NCBI GenBank assembly: GCA_907165065.1
Contig: OU015523.1
Location: 44,443,702-44,507,701 of the forward strand
Reading direction: 5' to 3'
DNA length: 64,000 nt
From: Caprimulgus europaeus
Lineage: Eukaryota > Chordata > Aves > Caprimulgiformes > Caprimulgidae
A program made the position numbers and the translations under genes. The notes below the pieces were generated by a model, which saw nothing but the letters and a program-made list of their open reading frames with translations, was not told the DNA's origin and ran no database searches. This document shows positions 23,334 to 35,637 of this stretch, one piece after another (the first letter of the stretch is position 1; every line of letters begins with the position of its first letter).

Positions 23334-26300
23334 GTTGGAAATCTTTCATACCATCATGTTTTCTTTTGGTGAAGGGAGGATAAATCTGCAGCCAGCCAAA
23401 AAGCAAAGGATGGGATTTGTCCCCTTTATAAATAATTATAATAATTTGTGGCTCAACAGCCACAAACACTGGATATAATATGCAGTTGCAGAAAGCTTTC
23501 AGTCAAGTGGAGATAACTTCTTCATGGTACAAAGCACTTTCTGTGACCTCAATGTCCTAATGTAAAGCAATACAGTGCTAGCATCATAGAAACCAGACTG
23601 CTGCAGGGTGAACGGGTGAAGGAAGCGAGGCTGTAATTTCAAAAGGAAACATTTGGGGTGATGGAGGGAGGTGGCCAGGACCAGCCCATGCTTTCTTGGT
23701 AGATTATGTGTGTGTTTTCATTCCTTTCACTGTCCTGGAGTTTTAAACTGCGTGATTTCTGTGCTGCTTCTCCTGGTGGAACTCACACGTTCCCCCTCTC
23801 TGGCAGCTGTACTGCAGGCGAAGATGGAGATGGGTGGGAGGAGGTAGACCAGTGCCTCCAGGGACTCCTCCTGGGAGGGAAACTGGAACAATATCCCACT
23901 CTGGAAGCAAATTTGAAACAAGTAGAGGTGATATCAGGAGGGAAATGTTAGCGTCTGGGTAAGGCACAGGGTGAACTCCATGGCTGTCCAGGGGGAATGG
24001 TGTGTGTGTGAGGCAGCTTGCCCTAAGCCATCTCTTCTGAGAGGTTAGACAGAGCTCTGGATCATGACATTAGGGGACATCCTAACAGAGATGGTCACAG
24101 CTTTGGCCCCTGCTGCATGCCTGGGGCTGCTGAGCATCCAGAGGAACTGACAAGCAGCTTCCTTCCCACTAGTCCTTAAAGCCCAAGGGGACCAAAGAAA
24201 GCCCTGTAGATCTTAATGGCCCAGGAGGAGGGTCCAGAGCTCTTGAAAACCATCTTCTCACTGCAGGTACATTCCTGACAGGCAGAGGTGCAAAGGGAGA
24301 ACAGCAGCATGTGCAGCAGCCCAACCAGATCCCCTTTGCCCGACCTCCCGTGGGCAGCTCTCACTCCCCACTGCAGCACTGAGCCTCCCACCCTGCCTCC
24401 TCTCTGCCTGTCTCGGCCAGTTAGGAGATTATTTATTGCTTCATGTGCCTGAAGAAGCCTTGCTATTAGCCTATGAGCACATCAGCAGAGCTTTAGATGG
24501 GCAGGCCATGGGTGGAAAATGGATGGAGTCAGGAACTGGGGATCATAAAATACACAGCTGGAGAGCACAGAGGCATGGCATCCCCCACTGGGGCTGAGGA
24601 GCATGCTGGGAGAGTTAAGGGGGCACAATGACCCCTCAGGTGGAGTGTTTTTCCTCCAACACCTTCAGGTGTGACTGACCCTACAAACACAGCAGCCATT
24701 GATGGCTACAGAGAGACCACGAAGGAGAGCTCCTGTGTTTCCTCTGCTTTCCTTGGCTAGTGGCTGGTGACAGGCCAAGTTTTTTTCAAAATGGGACATT
24801 TTGGGAAGAAGCAAGGCTAGAATAGCACAGGCTGTGTAATGACCTTTTGGCCAGGAAGGAGAGAGCTTGCTTTCCTGTAATGCCATATGGTGCACGGGGC
24901 AGCCTGGAGATTTTCCACTGTGAGCTACAAGCCCAACTCTGCACGGTTCCTCTCTTTGCCCTCCTCCCTTTGGGCACAGGGACAGCACAGAAGCCAACCT
25001 TGTGGCTGACACCGGCAGATGTTGCGATGACAAAGCCCCACCAAAAGCTTAAGAAATTGTGACCAGTAACAAAACCAGAAGCTTTCTGAATTGAGACCAA
25101 ACAAAGGAAGACAGCAGAGGCTAATATGCTCTGGATCCATCATCAGGAGGCAGAGGGGGCCTTGGCTCATGGTATTATGACATTTCACAGTAATAATAAT
25201 AGTAATACAGAGAGGGTCAGAGCCCCAACTTTTGCCCAGGCATGTGTCTTGAGTGAGAAACTCATGAGGAAGCCCAGCCCAAGAGATGAAAGAGCTACAG
25301 GACAGGTGAATAGAGAGACTGGGAGAAAGGTATGATGAACCAGAAAGCCCATGTTAAGATGAAGAGTCACTAAGATACATTTTAGGAAAAGGAGTCTAAT
25401 TTTATTTTAGATGGAAAGAAAAAAAATTGGCTATTTGGATAGGAGTACAATTTTTTCAAGTATGCATCAGTTGTGCACCAATTGCTATAGAGCTGGGGTG
25501 AGAGGGATAGAAAAACAATATAAAAGATACTTTTTCCTTATGTCTGAATGGTCCTGGTGCACATATAGAACATCATCTGAGCTACCTGTACTGTCAGGGT
25601 AACGTTAACCCAGCTGAGCTACAGGCAGTCTTTGCATACTGCTGCTGCAATAAGATATAAGCAAGAAAAACAGAAGAGAAATGTATTGGGATGTCCTCAA
25701 GGCACAGCATGTGTTCTAAACCTGCCCTAACCTCCAGCCTGACTCCAGAGTCACCATGCCAATGCTATACTTGCAGGCCATGCTCTGCTTGTGGGTTTGC
25801 AAAGAAGCAGCTTTATTTTGCTCATTTGAAGCTGACAGGGAGACAGGAAGAAGAGAAGAATTTTATGTGTACATTGTCTGCAAAAATTTACCGATAGCCT
25901 GCATAGACCAAAATCCTGATTTCTTACCAGATGAGTGGAAATACAAAATTCTTTATACTTTTCTGTCAGCTCTGTCCAGAAACACAGAGCCTTTGAACTC
26001 CCCCAGAACTGCCCAGACAATCTTGCCTCTAAAGGAGTCAAATTGCACCTTATTAAAGCTTGGACTGAGCTCAATAACCTAGGAAAAATGGGGCTGATAG
26101 GAGGGAGCTATTTCATAGAGCAGCCAGTTTTTGCTAACTGCAAGTTCAATTTGTGGTAGTGATGGCAGAGCTGCAAAATGCTACATTACAACTTCGATGT
26201 CCAGATCCACCTCCCTGCTGCATTTTAGACAATTTGAATTTAGGCAGCCGTTCTCTTTTTAGAACCTGGGGGTACAAGTTTGCTTTGGGAGTGTCTGTGC

Positions 26301-28840
26301 ACCTTACCCCTAATTTAAATTCTAGTACCAAAAGTCAGTCAAGAGATACAGTGGAATGATGCTGTGCTCAGTGCTGAAGAAAATTATACTGCAGAGGGTA
26401 AATCCAGTGCACATCAGGAGAGGATGCAATCAGGGAGAGACACTTCCAGCCAAAACAGACCCTTAGGAGCTGAGAGGAATGGGCGGCTGGCAAGGAATAA
26501 TTTGTCTGATGGACTGAGTCTCCTGTTGCTACCTGTGGATACTGAGAGTGGACTGCAGTTCCTTTAAACATACTTGATTATCTGAATGACATTGCAAATC
26601 TTAAATTCAGAGGGTGAATTGATTCCAAACACTGTTCTGCAGGTATTCAATATTTGAAAGCTGCAAGCTGGTCGTGATTAGGCAGAGATCGTAGGACACC
26701 ATTTCTGATCCCTGTTCCTGCCACATTGACATTTCAGTGGGAATTTCCTGCAAATGTAAGACTCATTTTTTACTGCTCCTCAGGCACATCTTTGAAATCC
26801 AGTTTCCACAAATGTCCATGCCAAAATAAAAATAAAAATCTGCTGTATGAATATGCAACATGGTAAACAGAAGAGAAACCATGACTTCTGTGATTTTATC
26901 TGAAGCACTTGGGGTGTCATTCCTAGAAATTACTTTCATAGTATGTAAAATATTTCAAATTAAACCACTTTGATTATATTTGCACACTGTTACGCTGTGT
27001 TACAGCTGTGTAGTAATGCTTATGCATTGAGGACAGGTAATTTTGGAAGCAGGACAGTAAGGGAAAGTCAAATAGCCTGGACAGAGTTAATGAATGGATA
27101 AGAGATTCCATTATTGCTGTTGTGCTTGATAGAAACGCTGCTTTCTTACTTGCTTACTTCCCGTAACTGTCATGGTGCGCTCGTACCTGTTCAGGTTATT
27201 GCCCTTGAACCTACCTACCTGCAGGCCAGGTAACTGAAGATATTTGCAGTGCAGCTCAGTGACATGAGCAGTGGTCCGGACTAATTTGGGAGGCCAAGCC
27301 TTCTGTCAACCACCTCTTTTGATAAAATTTTATTCTTCCTATTAAGGATTTTATTTTCATGTCTTCTCTGGAGGATGCAGATCAGTGCAGGGGAGCCTGC
27401 AGGCAGGAGAGGAGAGGTGGTGGGGAGGGAGACGCTTGGCTGGCCAGGCTGAGCTGGGGTGCCCAGCATGAGGGCAAAGCTGTGGTCAGGTCAGGTTGCC
27501 ACACGTGCCCTGGTGGGCTTATTTCATATTAGAAAAAACAAGAGGTAGCAGTGAAAGGGCAGTCTCGAATGGTTGCAAATGGAGGTCTCTCAGTCAGTGC
27601 TGCCCTTCTGAGCTCCTGTTCTCTGCTTCTGAATTTGAATGTCATGATAAGATAAAAGCAAAAGCAGATTTGTATCAGGCTGAGCAAACACAAAGAGAGC
27701 AGGACTTTTCCATTTAAAAACCCAGGCAATGCAAAGTGTCTAATTTCCCCTACCAGTTCAGACTGCAGCACAAACCAAGCTATCTCAGCACGGTTGTTGA
27801 CACCTACTGAAATAAAAATGCATGAAGTAATCTTTGTGAAGGTCACAGTGACCTCAGTGCTTAGCACAAAATTCTCACTTAAGCTGGGGTTTCTGGCGCA
27901 TCCTTGTTTGTAGCTAGGGAACCAGGCATTTTGCTCGATAGAGACATGATCTTCCGTTGGCTTTGCTCATTCCCAGCCTGACTTGGCTGTGCCAGAAGTA
28001 CAGTTGGGCTGAAAAATGGCTGCTGATCAGACAAAGTGAATTCAAGGACATGGCTCAGCATGAGCGTTGAGAAACTGCTGCATCACTTTCGAACGAGGGG
28101 AACCAACTCACACTTTCCTCTTTGCCAAATTAAATAAGGAACAGTTGCAAAGAAATGAATGAAACACATTTCTGCTAGAGTGAAGAAAGTGGGGCAGCAA
28201 ATAAAGGGTCTAAAAGACTTGAAAAAGGGTCTGGAGATTTTGAATCACAGAGAGACTCCAGGAACCTAACCTCATTGCAGGTCGTTTCAAAAACTTCGTT
28301 GTAATATGTTCCTCCAACTGTGGTAGAAGTGGGAACAGCTACAAAATTTGACAACTCAAAACTTGGCTTCAGCATGGATTTTCCTTTAAAAATAAAGATT
28401 CATTTTGAATGGAGTGCAATAACTCTAATATTAGCGTTACCAGTACACTTAGGGCTAGTCTGAAATATAAAATATTATGTGATGAGGATTGAAGTGGGTC
28501 CCTCCACCAACATGTTTTTCCACTCTTCTGAATATTGTTCTGCCATTAATACTAAGACCCAACGCTACCAAAAAAGCTCCAGACTTACTCTGCAGCACTG
28601 GAAAAAGATCATGGTTTAGGGCAACAAGGAAGAGGACCTGTGCTCATGTGTGTGCTACAAAACTGCCCTTTGCTGCCTCCCACCCACATCCCTGCTCTCA
28701 GTTGCCCAAGCGCAGGGTGCTCAGGGACGAGAGCTGAAGAAAGGTAAGAGATGTGTACAGCCTTTCCTGCATCCCTAACAAGAGGACCTTAAAGGCAGAG
28801 GGGGGCTTTTCTATTGGATTTCAACCCTTTAAAAGTAGAT

Positions 28841-28910
28841 GAATCATAGAATCATAGAATTGTTTTGGTTGGAAAAGACCTTTAAGATAATTGAGTCCAA
28901 ACATAAAGTA
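28841..28910 (-). repeat. CR1 LINE 3' tail fragment
   Basis: On the plus strand two ATCATAGA octamers are followed by TTGTTTTGGTTGGAAAAGAC, CTTTAAGATAATTGAGTCCAA. This is the reverse complement of a CR1 3' end, of the variant with GGAAAAGACCTTTAAGAT rather than GGAAGGGACC. Only about 70 bases remain. Confidence 0.85.
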
Positions 28911-30327
28911 TTACAAACAATTCCTGCAACACCTTCTTCAATTTGGGCAGGGGAAAGTTTAACTTATTTTAAAAATACTATGTGGAAATTAGAAACAAAT
29001 ACCCTCAAAAAATCTCCATCTCTCTTGATACATACTCCGAATAATGAGCCCTGGGTCATGTCTGCAGCTCTTCACCTTAAAAAGGAAGTGTATAAGAAAG
29101 TCACATACAAAATACAGCATATTGTGTGGTTATACTGATTGTGATAAAATCCCATTAGAGTGACAAGCCAATATAATGTAACCAGAGGGTGCACAGTTAT
29201 TTAACACAGCCAAATAACACTGAAGCAAAAGCAAAACATGCTCGCAAAAGGGAACATGGTGTGAAAGAACACGAACAATAAATGCAGTGATGAAAGCCTC
29301 ACATGGACCTTCATAAAAAGGCATCTTTCCCCTGGGTGCAGCGTAGCATGGAGGGGGCAGAACTGCCAAGCCACAGCAGCGAGTCAAGAGACCCTCAGGG
29401 ACCAGCCAGACCTGCTGAGGGGCAGAGCCAGCCCTGGCTGGGAACCTGGCCAAAATACCAATTCTTCTAATCAAAATGTTATTTTCTAAATCAACAGTGT
29501 CAGTGCACAGATGTCTGCAGCCCATAGGTGCAAATACCACCTGATGGCACCTTGGGATTGTCCTCATCAGGATAAAACAAATACCTTCTCAGATCAGGCG
29601 AGGTTTCTTCATGGAGTTTGAGGAGCTCTAGTTAAGATATGAACATTCAGTGGGAAAAAAAGCCTTATAGACTAATTACAAGGAAGCAAAACCCCAGTCA
29701 TTTTCCGAATGCATCACCTGGTGCTGAAAGTGCTCGGAAGACCTGACTTTTTTTCAGTGTGTGAATTATTTCACCAAACTGCCTGCCAGTGTGATTCATT
29801 GGCCAAAGATATTGCTTCTGGTGAAAGTAGAGCCATGCCACTGAGGTAAACAAAACTGTTAGATGGTGTTGTTTTCACAGAAAAAGGAGAATTTCCACAA
29901 TTACAGCCAAAACCTATATTGGATGGGAGCTGAGGCACGTTGTCAGCAAAATTCTCTCTTTTTGGTTAAAAAAAAAAAGAAAATCTTACCAGCTACACTA
30001 ATTAACATGCAATGAAGCTCAGAAGGCTGCCAAAGCATCTACAGTAGCACAGTGAATAGTCAGAAAACTCAGACAAGAACTTAGTGTTCCTGCCTCGTCA
30101 TGCTTCTTTCCTCCACGTAGGTGGACAGGCTGAAATGGGCTGTGTGACCTCCTTCTGTCAGAAACTATTATTCATGTTATGCCACTAATGCCCCTGGCTA
30201 GCTTGTCTGCCAAATCTTACATTAAAAAAAAAAAAGTCATTCTAGTCCCTTTCATCTCTCAGGACTGGCCACTGCCACAGGTCCTGCCGAGGCTGAGATA
30301 AACCCTGTGCCAGCCCTGAGGTTCTGC
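28911..30327. other. Unique non-coding stretch, 1.4 kb
   Basis: No gene is supported. A 145-codon minus frame (29130-29567) and a 99-codon plus frame that begins inside the CR1 tail have no recognisable domain. A-runs occur near 29968 and 30222. Nothing else was recognised. Confidence 0.45.
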
Positions 30328-30519
30328 TGGGGTTTGCAGTGGGAATCACACTGGGAACTGCAAAGGGAATGGCACTGGGAAACACAAAGGGAACTGCAGT
30401 GAGAACTGCAGTGGGAATTGCAAAGAGAATTGCACTGGGAATCGCAGCAGGAATTGCACTGGGAATTGCAGTGAGAACCGTACTGGGAACTGCAGTGTGA
30501 ATCGCAGTGGGAATGGCCC
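30328..30519. repeat. 12-bp minisatellite, about 16 units
   Basis: The stretch divides evenly into 12-base units of the form TGGGAAYTGCAS. Examples are TGGGAACTGCAA, AGGGAACTGCAG, TGGGAATTGCAA and TGGGAATCGCAG. I count fifteen clear units from 30340 to 30519 plus a degenerate one at 30328. Units differ at a few positions, so the array is not newly expanded. Because 12 is a multiple of three, all frames translate as four-residue repeats: on minus one frame gives AIPS/AIPT-type runs and another FPLQ/FPVQ-type runs. Open frames of 138 and 149 codons across it are therefore repeat-driven and not good gene candidates. Confidence 0.93.
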
Positions 30520-30906
30520 AGCTGCAGCAGGGGTACAAGGATCCTGCCAATGCAGCTGAAGCTGCTGGTCCATCATGCCCACAAGGGTGGGCAGGCATGG
30601 ATGCACCACTGCCTCCCCCTGGACGCCTCCACTCTGCCTCTTGCCAGCACGTTCCCACCTTGTGTTTGCCACCCTCTGGTGTGCTTGTGATGCTTCTTCT
30701 AGCACACCTGCAGCAAGCTGGGCCATCAGGTACGGAAAGAGGCCCCCAGGGGGCATTTCAAATGGATGGCAAGCTGAGGAGTTTGGGTGATTCAATCATT
30801 CTTCAGGGACCTCTGGGAAGCCATAAAATCAGTTAGTGTGGCTCTGAGCCTTTGCCTTCTCAGGGAAGGGGGCAGCATATGACCTATTGGAGCTAAACCC
30901 ACTTAG
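30520..30906. other. Unique stretch between minisatellite and CR1
   Basis: This GC-rich non-coding stretch has frames open on both strands (plus 30507-30836, 109 codons) that match no known family. Nothing else was recognised. Confidence 0.4.
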
Positions 30907-31663
30907 CTGCCGGTCACAAGTGGTGCTCCCCAGGGCTCAGTTTTGGGGCCAGCTCTGTTTAATACCTTTATCAGTGATCTGGATGAGGGGATTGAGTACA
31001 CCCTCAAGTTTGCAGATGACACCAACTTGGACAGGAGTGTTGTGAGGTTAGTAGGGCTCTACAGAAGAATCTGGACAGGCTGAATTGATGGACTGAAGTC
31101 AGTTGTATGAGGTTCAACAAGGCCAAGTGCCGGGTGCCGCACTTGGGTCACAACAACCTTGTGAAATGCTACAGGCTTGGGGAAGAGTGGCTGGAAAGCT
31201 GCCAGGCAGAAAAGGACCTGGGGGTGTTGGTTGACTGTCTGACTATGAGCCAGCAGTGTGCCCAGGCAGCCAAGAAGGCCAACAGCATCCTGGCCTGTAT
31301 CAGAAATAGTGTGGCCAGCAGGAGTAGGGCAGTGATTGTGCCCCTGTACTCAGCAGTGGTGAGGCTGCACCTCGAGAACTGTGTTCAGTTTTGGGCCCCT
31401 CACTACAAGGACATTGAGGTGCTGGAGCGTGTCCAAAGAAGGGCAACAAAGCTGGTGAAGGGCCTGGAGAACAAATGTTATGAGGAGCAGCTGAGGGAAC
31501 TGGGGTTGTTTAGTGTAGAGAAGAGGAGGCTGAGGGGAGACCTTATCACTCTCTACAGCTACCTGAAAGGAGGTTGTAGGGAGGTGGATGTTGGTCTATT
31601 CTCCCATATAACAATTGACAGGACAAGAGGAAACAGCCTTAAGTTGCACCAGGGGAGGTTTAG
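30907..31663 (+). repeat. CR1 LINE fragment lacking both ends
   Basis: This is the internal part of CR1 ORF2. Translation gives [20 protein letters not shown] (from 30919), then the FADD catalytic box at about 31011-31022. After a frame change in 31030-31107 it gives [30 protein letters not shown] and [20 protein letters not shown], ending at [10 protein letters not shown] near 31663. The remaining C-terminus, the 3' untranslated end and the octamer tail are all absent. That is unusual, because CR1 insertions start from the 3' end; the loss most likely came from a later deletion or rearrangement. The subfamily ([20 protein letters not shown]) differs from the two younger copies. Confidence 0.92.
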
Positions 31664-34030
31664 CAGGGCCAGGGTGGCCTTTTAAAAGGTGGTTGGGCTG
31701 GTGATACTGCCCCTTGGTGAAGGTACGTATCCTGAACAGGAGCTAAAAGCAGACTTTGCTCAACAGCGAGGAACTCTGTGGTCTGCTACAGCATTTTGTG
31801 AAATGAAATGGAGGCCTACGTGCAGGGAAGAGATAACTTCAGGTGTAGCAGCCATCTAGGCTAGCAGAGGACTCCCACCTTGAGAGTGCTCCCACCCTCC
31901 CAGTGTTCCCAGTAAGGACATGTTTATCTTGTTTTCATTTGGGCTGTGAGTCAGGAAAGTAATAAAAAAAATAACTCTTCTGAGTGTTCTTGCACTTTGT
32001 ATGTGTTTTTACAGGAATTTACAGACACCTGAAAAGGATATTTGCAAAATGACCTATGATCCTTAACCTGCAGTACACACAATAAATCTGCCACCCTAAC
32101 CATTGCCAGCCTTTTTGAATGAATGGCTGCATTATAACAGCACATGTGTATGGCTACAGGGCTGTATATCTTATTGGACCTCATACTCCAATCAACATTT
32201 AAGAATAAAAGAAAACCTATATACAACTATCTACACATAAATTTTCTCGCAGTGATTTGGCTCTCCTTTCTCCCTCACCCCTTTCCACCCTGACTGATGG
32301 CTTTATTATACAAGGGACAGTAATAAACATCCTAGCTAAACCAATGAACTTCTTCTCTCACACGTAAATATCTCCTCGGAGGATATGAGGTATGACCAAC
32401 AGAAGAATAATGACTTTTTTTCCCCCCAGTTATTCAGTGCTAATGAAATAACTGGTCATCAAAATGTAGGCTTGGATGTGATAGATTCCCAGTTTGTATC
32501 TGGACAGCAAAACAGACTTTCAGTAGGAGAAGAAACCAGTTAACATCTTTAAAGGGAAGGACATTGCTAATCACTTTGGGCTTAGGGTAGTACTATATGA
32601 GTAACTGCCTTCTGGTTCATCAGATGACCTGAAGAAGAATCTAAAATAGGGTCAGATCAACCTATTTTTTTTACTTGTTTTTCCTCACCAAAATAAAACA
32701 AAAAAAAGGTAATTTTCAATTTCAGTCAAACAACTCAAAATATTCATGCTGATTCTTGTTCATGTCATAAAAGCCAAGGGAATGAAAGCTGGAATCACAA
32801 AACTGCCTGCAAAATTTCCTTGTGCCCAGTCCAGCTCAGGGAGCAGTCAGTATATATTACAAACCTGACCTCACATCCACCTTCTGCCTGAGAGTATTCA
32901 ACTCAGTTCTTAGGACTACGATCCAACCACGGGGCCACAGGATGCTCCAGGATGAGCTCAGCCTTTTCACCTGAAGTCATTTTTCATTGGTAAAATAAAT
33001 ATTAATTAATCCAGAAAATTAAGAATTTTGAACTCATTGGTTAGGCCTCTCTGAGAAGGGGAAGACCTTTAGTAGGTTGGCCAGGAAGCAGGTCCTCCAT
33101 TAATAACAATCAATCTGCTGATGGGACTGTTACTGATTTTCCTTGTCTTACTCAAAATATTTATTTCTTCGAATTATTCAACCAAATGAGCAATACAGTG
33201 TGTCTGTGTTTCCCTTGTCTGAGCTGATATCCCTTTCATAAACTCTCATTTCCTAAATTTGGCTATACATCTGATGAGATAACATACACACACAGCTATG
33301 CCCATACTCTTCTCACATGTATGCAGTGATATGCTGGATGCCCTGAAATCAAGTGCTATAAAACTACAGTGAAGAACATAAACAGGCAAAAAGAAGTTCC
33401 CATCATCTGATTTTGTTTGACCTCACTGGGCTCTTACACTGACATTTTTTATTCAAGCACAATTTTGACATAACATTTTAATTTTAAAAATGACTAAACT
33501 GATGAATATTGTAAATAGCTTGCAGAATTTTTTAAACACTCAAACCATTTTCCTTGGAGACCACTGATTATTTGGTTTTGACTATCTAAATGTTTTGCAT
33601 GCTTTAGTATTAAAAATAATCACCTTGTCAGGGGAGGCTTTAGTACGGGAAAAGGACTGACAATCAACCACAAACGATCACAGTTTATCAAAACACAGTG
33701 TCTCAACATTTCCCTGTCAAAAAACTTGGTGGCAATAGTCAGTGTTTTCTATGAAACAGTTTGCTTTGGACAAAATCTTAATGTTGTGCCAAGAAACCAC
33801 GCAACCAAATTTTTCAGCCAGCTGTCAAGGTCAGGCAGATTATTTCCCAGCAAAGTATGTGAAGGAAGAAATAAAAAAAACCCCAAAACCCAAGCATAAA
33901 AACAAATGCTGCCCGTATTGAGCTATACCTTCAAAAGATTTGTCCATAGGACTGAAGAGGCATCCTTATGTCCTGTCTAGGCTTCTGGTGCAGCAAGGGG
34001 CTTGTTGGGTTACCAGGACACGATGAAAAA
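31664..34030. other. Unique AT-rich non-coding stretch, 2.4 kb
   Basis: No gene is supported. Apart from a 91-codon minus frame (31951-32226) without a recognisable domain, frames are very short. Composition is AT-rich with many TTAATTA- and ATTAAT-like words, for example 32985-33015 and 33470-33610. No repeat or RNA gene was recognised. Confidence 0.45.
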
Positions 34031-34660
34031 AATCACAGAATCATAGAATGGTTTGGGTTGGAAGGGACCTTAAAGATCATCCAGTTCCAACCCCCCTGCC
34101 ATGAGCAGGGACACCTTCCACTAGACCAGGTTGCTCAAAGCCCCATCCAACCTGGCCTTGAACACTTCCAGGGAGGGGGCATCCACAGTTTCTCTGGGCA
34201 ACATGTTCCAGTGTCTCAACACCCTCACAGTGAAGAATTTCTTCCTAATATCTAATCTAAACCTACCCTCTTCCAGTTTAAAGCCACTTCCCCTTGTTCT
34301 ATCAGTAACTGCCCTTGTAAAAAGTCCCTCCTCAGCTTCCTTGTAGGCCCCATTCAGGTACTGGAAGGCCTCTATAAGATCTCCCCAGAGCCTTCTCTTC
34401 TCCAGGCTGAACAGCCCCAACTCTCTCAGCCTGTCCTCACAGGAGAGGTGCTCCTCGGATCATCCTCATGGCCTCCTCTGGACTCGTTCTAACTGGTCCA
34501 TGTCTCTCTTGTGTTGGGGGCTCCAGAACTGGACACAGCACTCCAGGTGGGGCCTTACGAGAGCAGAGTACAGAGGGAGAATCACCTCCCTCGACCTGCT
34601 GGCCACGCTTCTCTTGGTGCAGCCCAGGACACAGTTGGCCTTCTGGGCTAGGAGCTTGCA
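34031..34660 (-). repeat. CR1 LINE 3' fragment
   Basis: This minus-strand CR1 of about 630 bases has a complete 3' end. On plus it opens with AATCACAGAATCATAGAATG and GGTTTGGGTTGGAAGGGACC. The minus-strand protein from 34420 down reads [40 protein letters not shown] and HWNMLPRETVDAPSLEVFKA, ending SNLV with a stop near 34121. Upstream, in another frame, the region 34437-34660 covers the CVQFWAP / QRATKL part with decay. It is 5'-truncated near 34660. The subfamily differs from the two longer young copies. Confidence 0.93.
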
Positions 34661-34713
34661 TTCAAGGGGTTCCTGTGATATGTGCTGTCATGTGGAGGTG
34701 AAAGCTGGCAGCT

Positions 34714-35637
34714 TCAAAGCGCTGCCTCAGGTTCCTGTGCAGAGGGGCTCCCAGGGGAACAACACACCGATCTCACCTCCAGCCTTTGCCTCCTGTTGCA
34801 CTGCTCTTGCCCCAGCATTTGCCACAGTGCACAAGGGTGCAAAAGGACGGAAGCAGTGTAAAAACCCCTCAGTCTTGAATTTGAGATGTACACCTTGGAA
34901 CAGCTTTCCTGCCAGCCCTCCTTCCACACAGGGTCATGAGGGGATCTCCTTTTCAGCACAGATCGGAAATTAAACTCTATCTTTAAGACATTCTCTCTGA
35001 GCTTAGGAGCTTGGGGTGAAAAAGGAGAAAGCAGGGGAGGGGATGGGTGGTTCTGCAGCGTGTGCTTGGGGGATGCAGCATAGAGGCCGGGATGCTCCCA
35101 ATCTTCAACAGTGCCTCTCTCACTTTCCTGCTTTGTTAAGAGAAGAGGAGCGGCTGAAGAAATGTTTGCTGGAAAATGAGACACAGGAAGAGATTTCCAG
35201 TCTCCTCCTGGCTTCCCTGCAGGGTGAGACTCTGAAGACTGGGCCAGCGAGGCCAGCAGCGTGTGTGGGGGCTGCATGTGTGCGGCCCCCGGGGAGGGAG
35301 CACTTCTGGGCTGGGTTTCCCAGCATGCGCTGCCCAGATGTGCTGCGTCGGGCACGTCAGGATGGGGCTGATTTACTGCATCTGTACAGGCCATCTGCAG
35401 GGTAGGAGAGTGCCTGGGTGATAAACATCCCGGCCACGCTGGGCTCACTGCACGTGCACCACAGAGAGGATTTATCTGCATGCAGTGGCCCTTGGTCCAG
35501 CATTTTGGGATGTCCAGCAGAGACATAATGCCAGTTGGGTTGTCAGAAAAATATCTAAAATCCTCAGTCATTTCTGTGTGACATTTCCAGGCAGAAAAAC
35601 AGCTACATGCAGGGAGCCTCTGCAGTACTGCTGTCAC
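34714..35637 (-). other. Unexplained 307-codon open frame, probably not a gene
   Basis: This minus-strand frame from an ATG at 35637 to a stop at 34714 is the longest outside repeats in the window. The translation begins MTAVLQRLPACSCFSAWKCH. It is rich in serine, proline, cysteine and histidine with no predicted membrane segment, repeat or familiar motif that I can see. It lies in GC-rich DNA where stops are rarer, and plus-strand frames of 129 and 108 codons overlap it. Codon use looks unbiased by eye. It could be a chance frame or part of an unrecognised transcript; I favour chance. It starts just beyond the 5' end of the CR1 at 34031-34660 and is not part of it. Confidence 0.15.

Larger units (their letters stand above)
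20441..28840. other. Unique non-coding stretch, 8.4 kb
   Basis: No gene is supported across this stretch. Frames reach 122 codons (minus 24665-25033) but overlap one another and show no known domain; the pair at about 25751-26082 is open on both strands. GC-rich blocks at 21640-22000, 23800-24400 and 24850-25030 alternate with AT-rich blocks such as 22480-22800. Simple repeats inside it are listed separately. The AT-rich blocks may hold regulatory sequence, but this cannot be told from one genome. Confidence 0.45.

Noticed and set aside
30242-30795. Minus frames of 138 and 149 codons with four-residue repeats
   Set aside because: They follow from the 12-base minisatellite, which keeps every frame open; both frames are equally open, which argues against selection on either.
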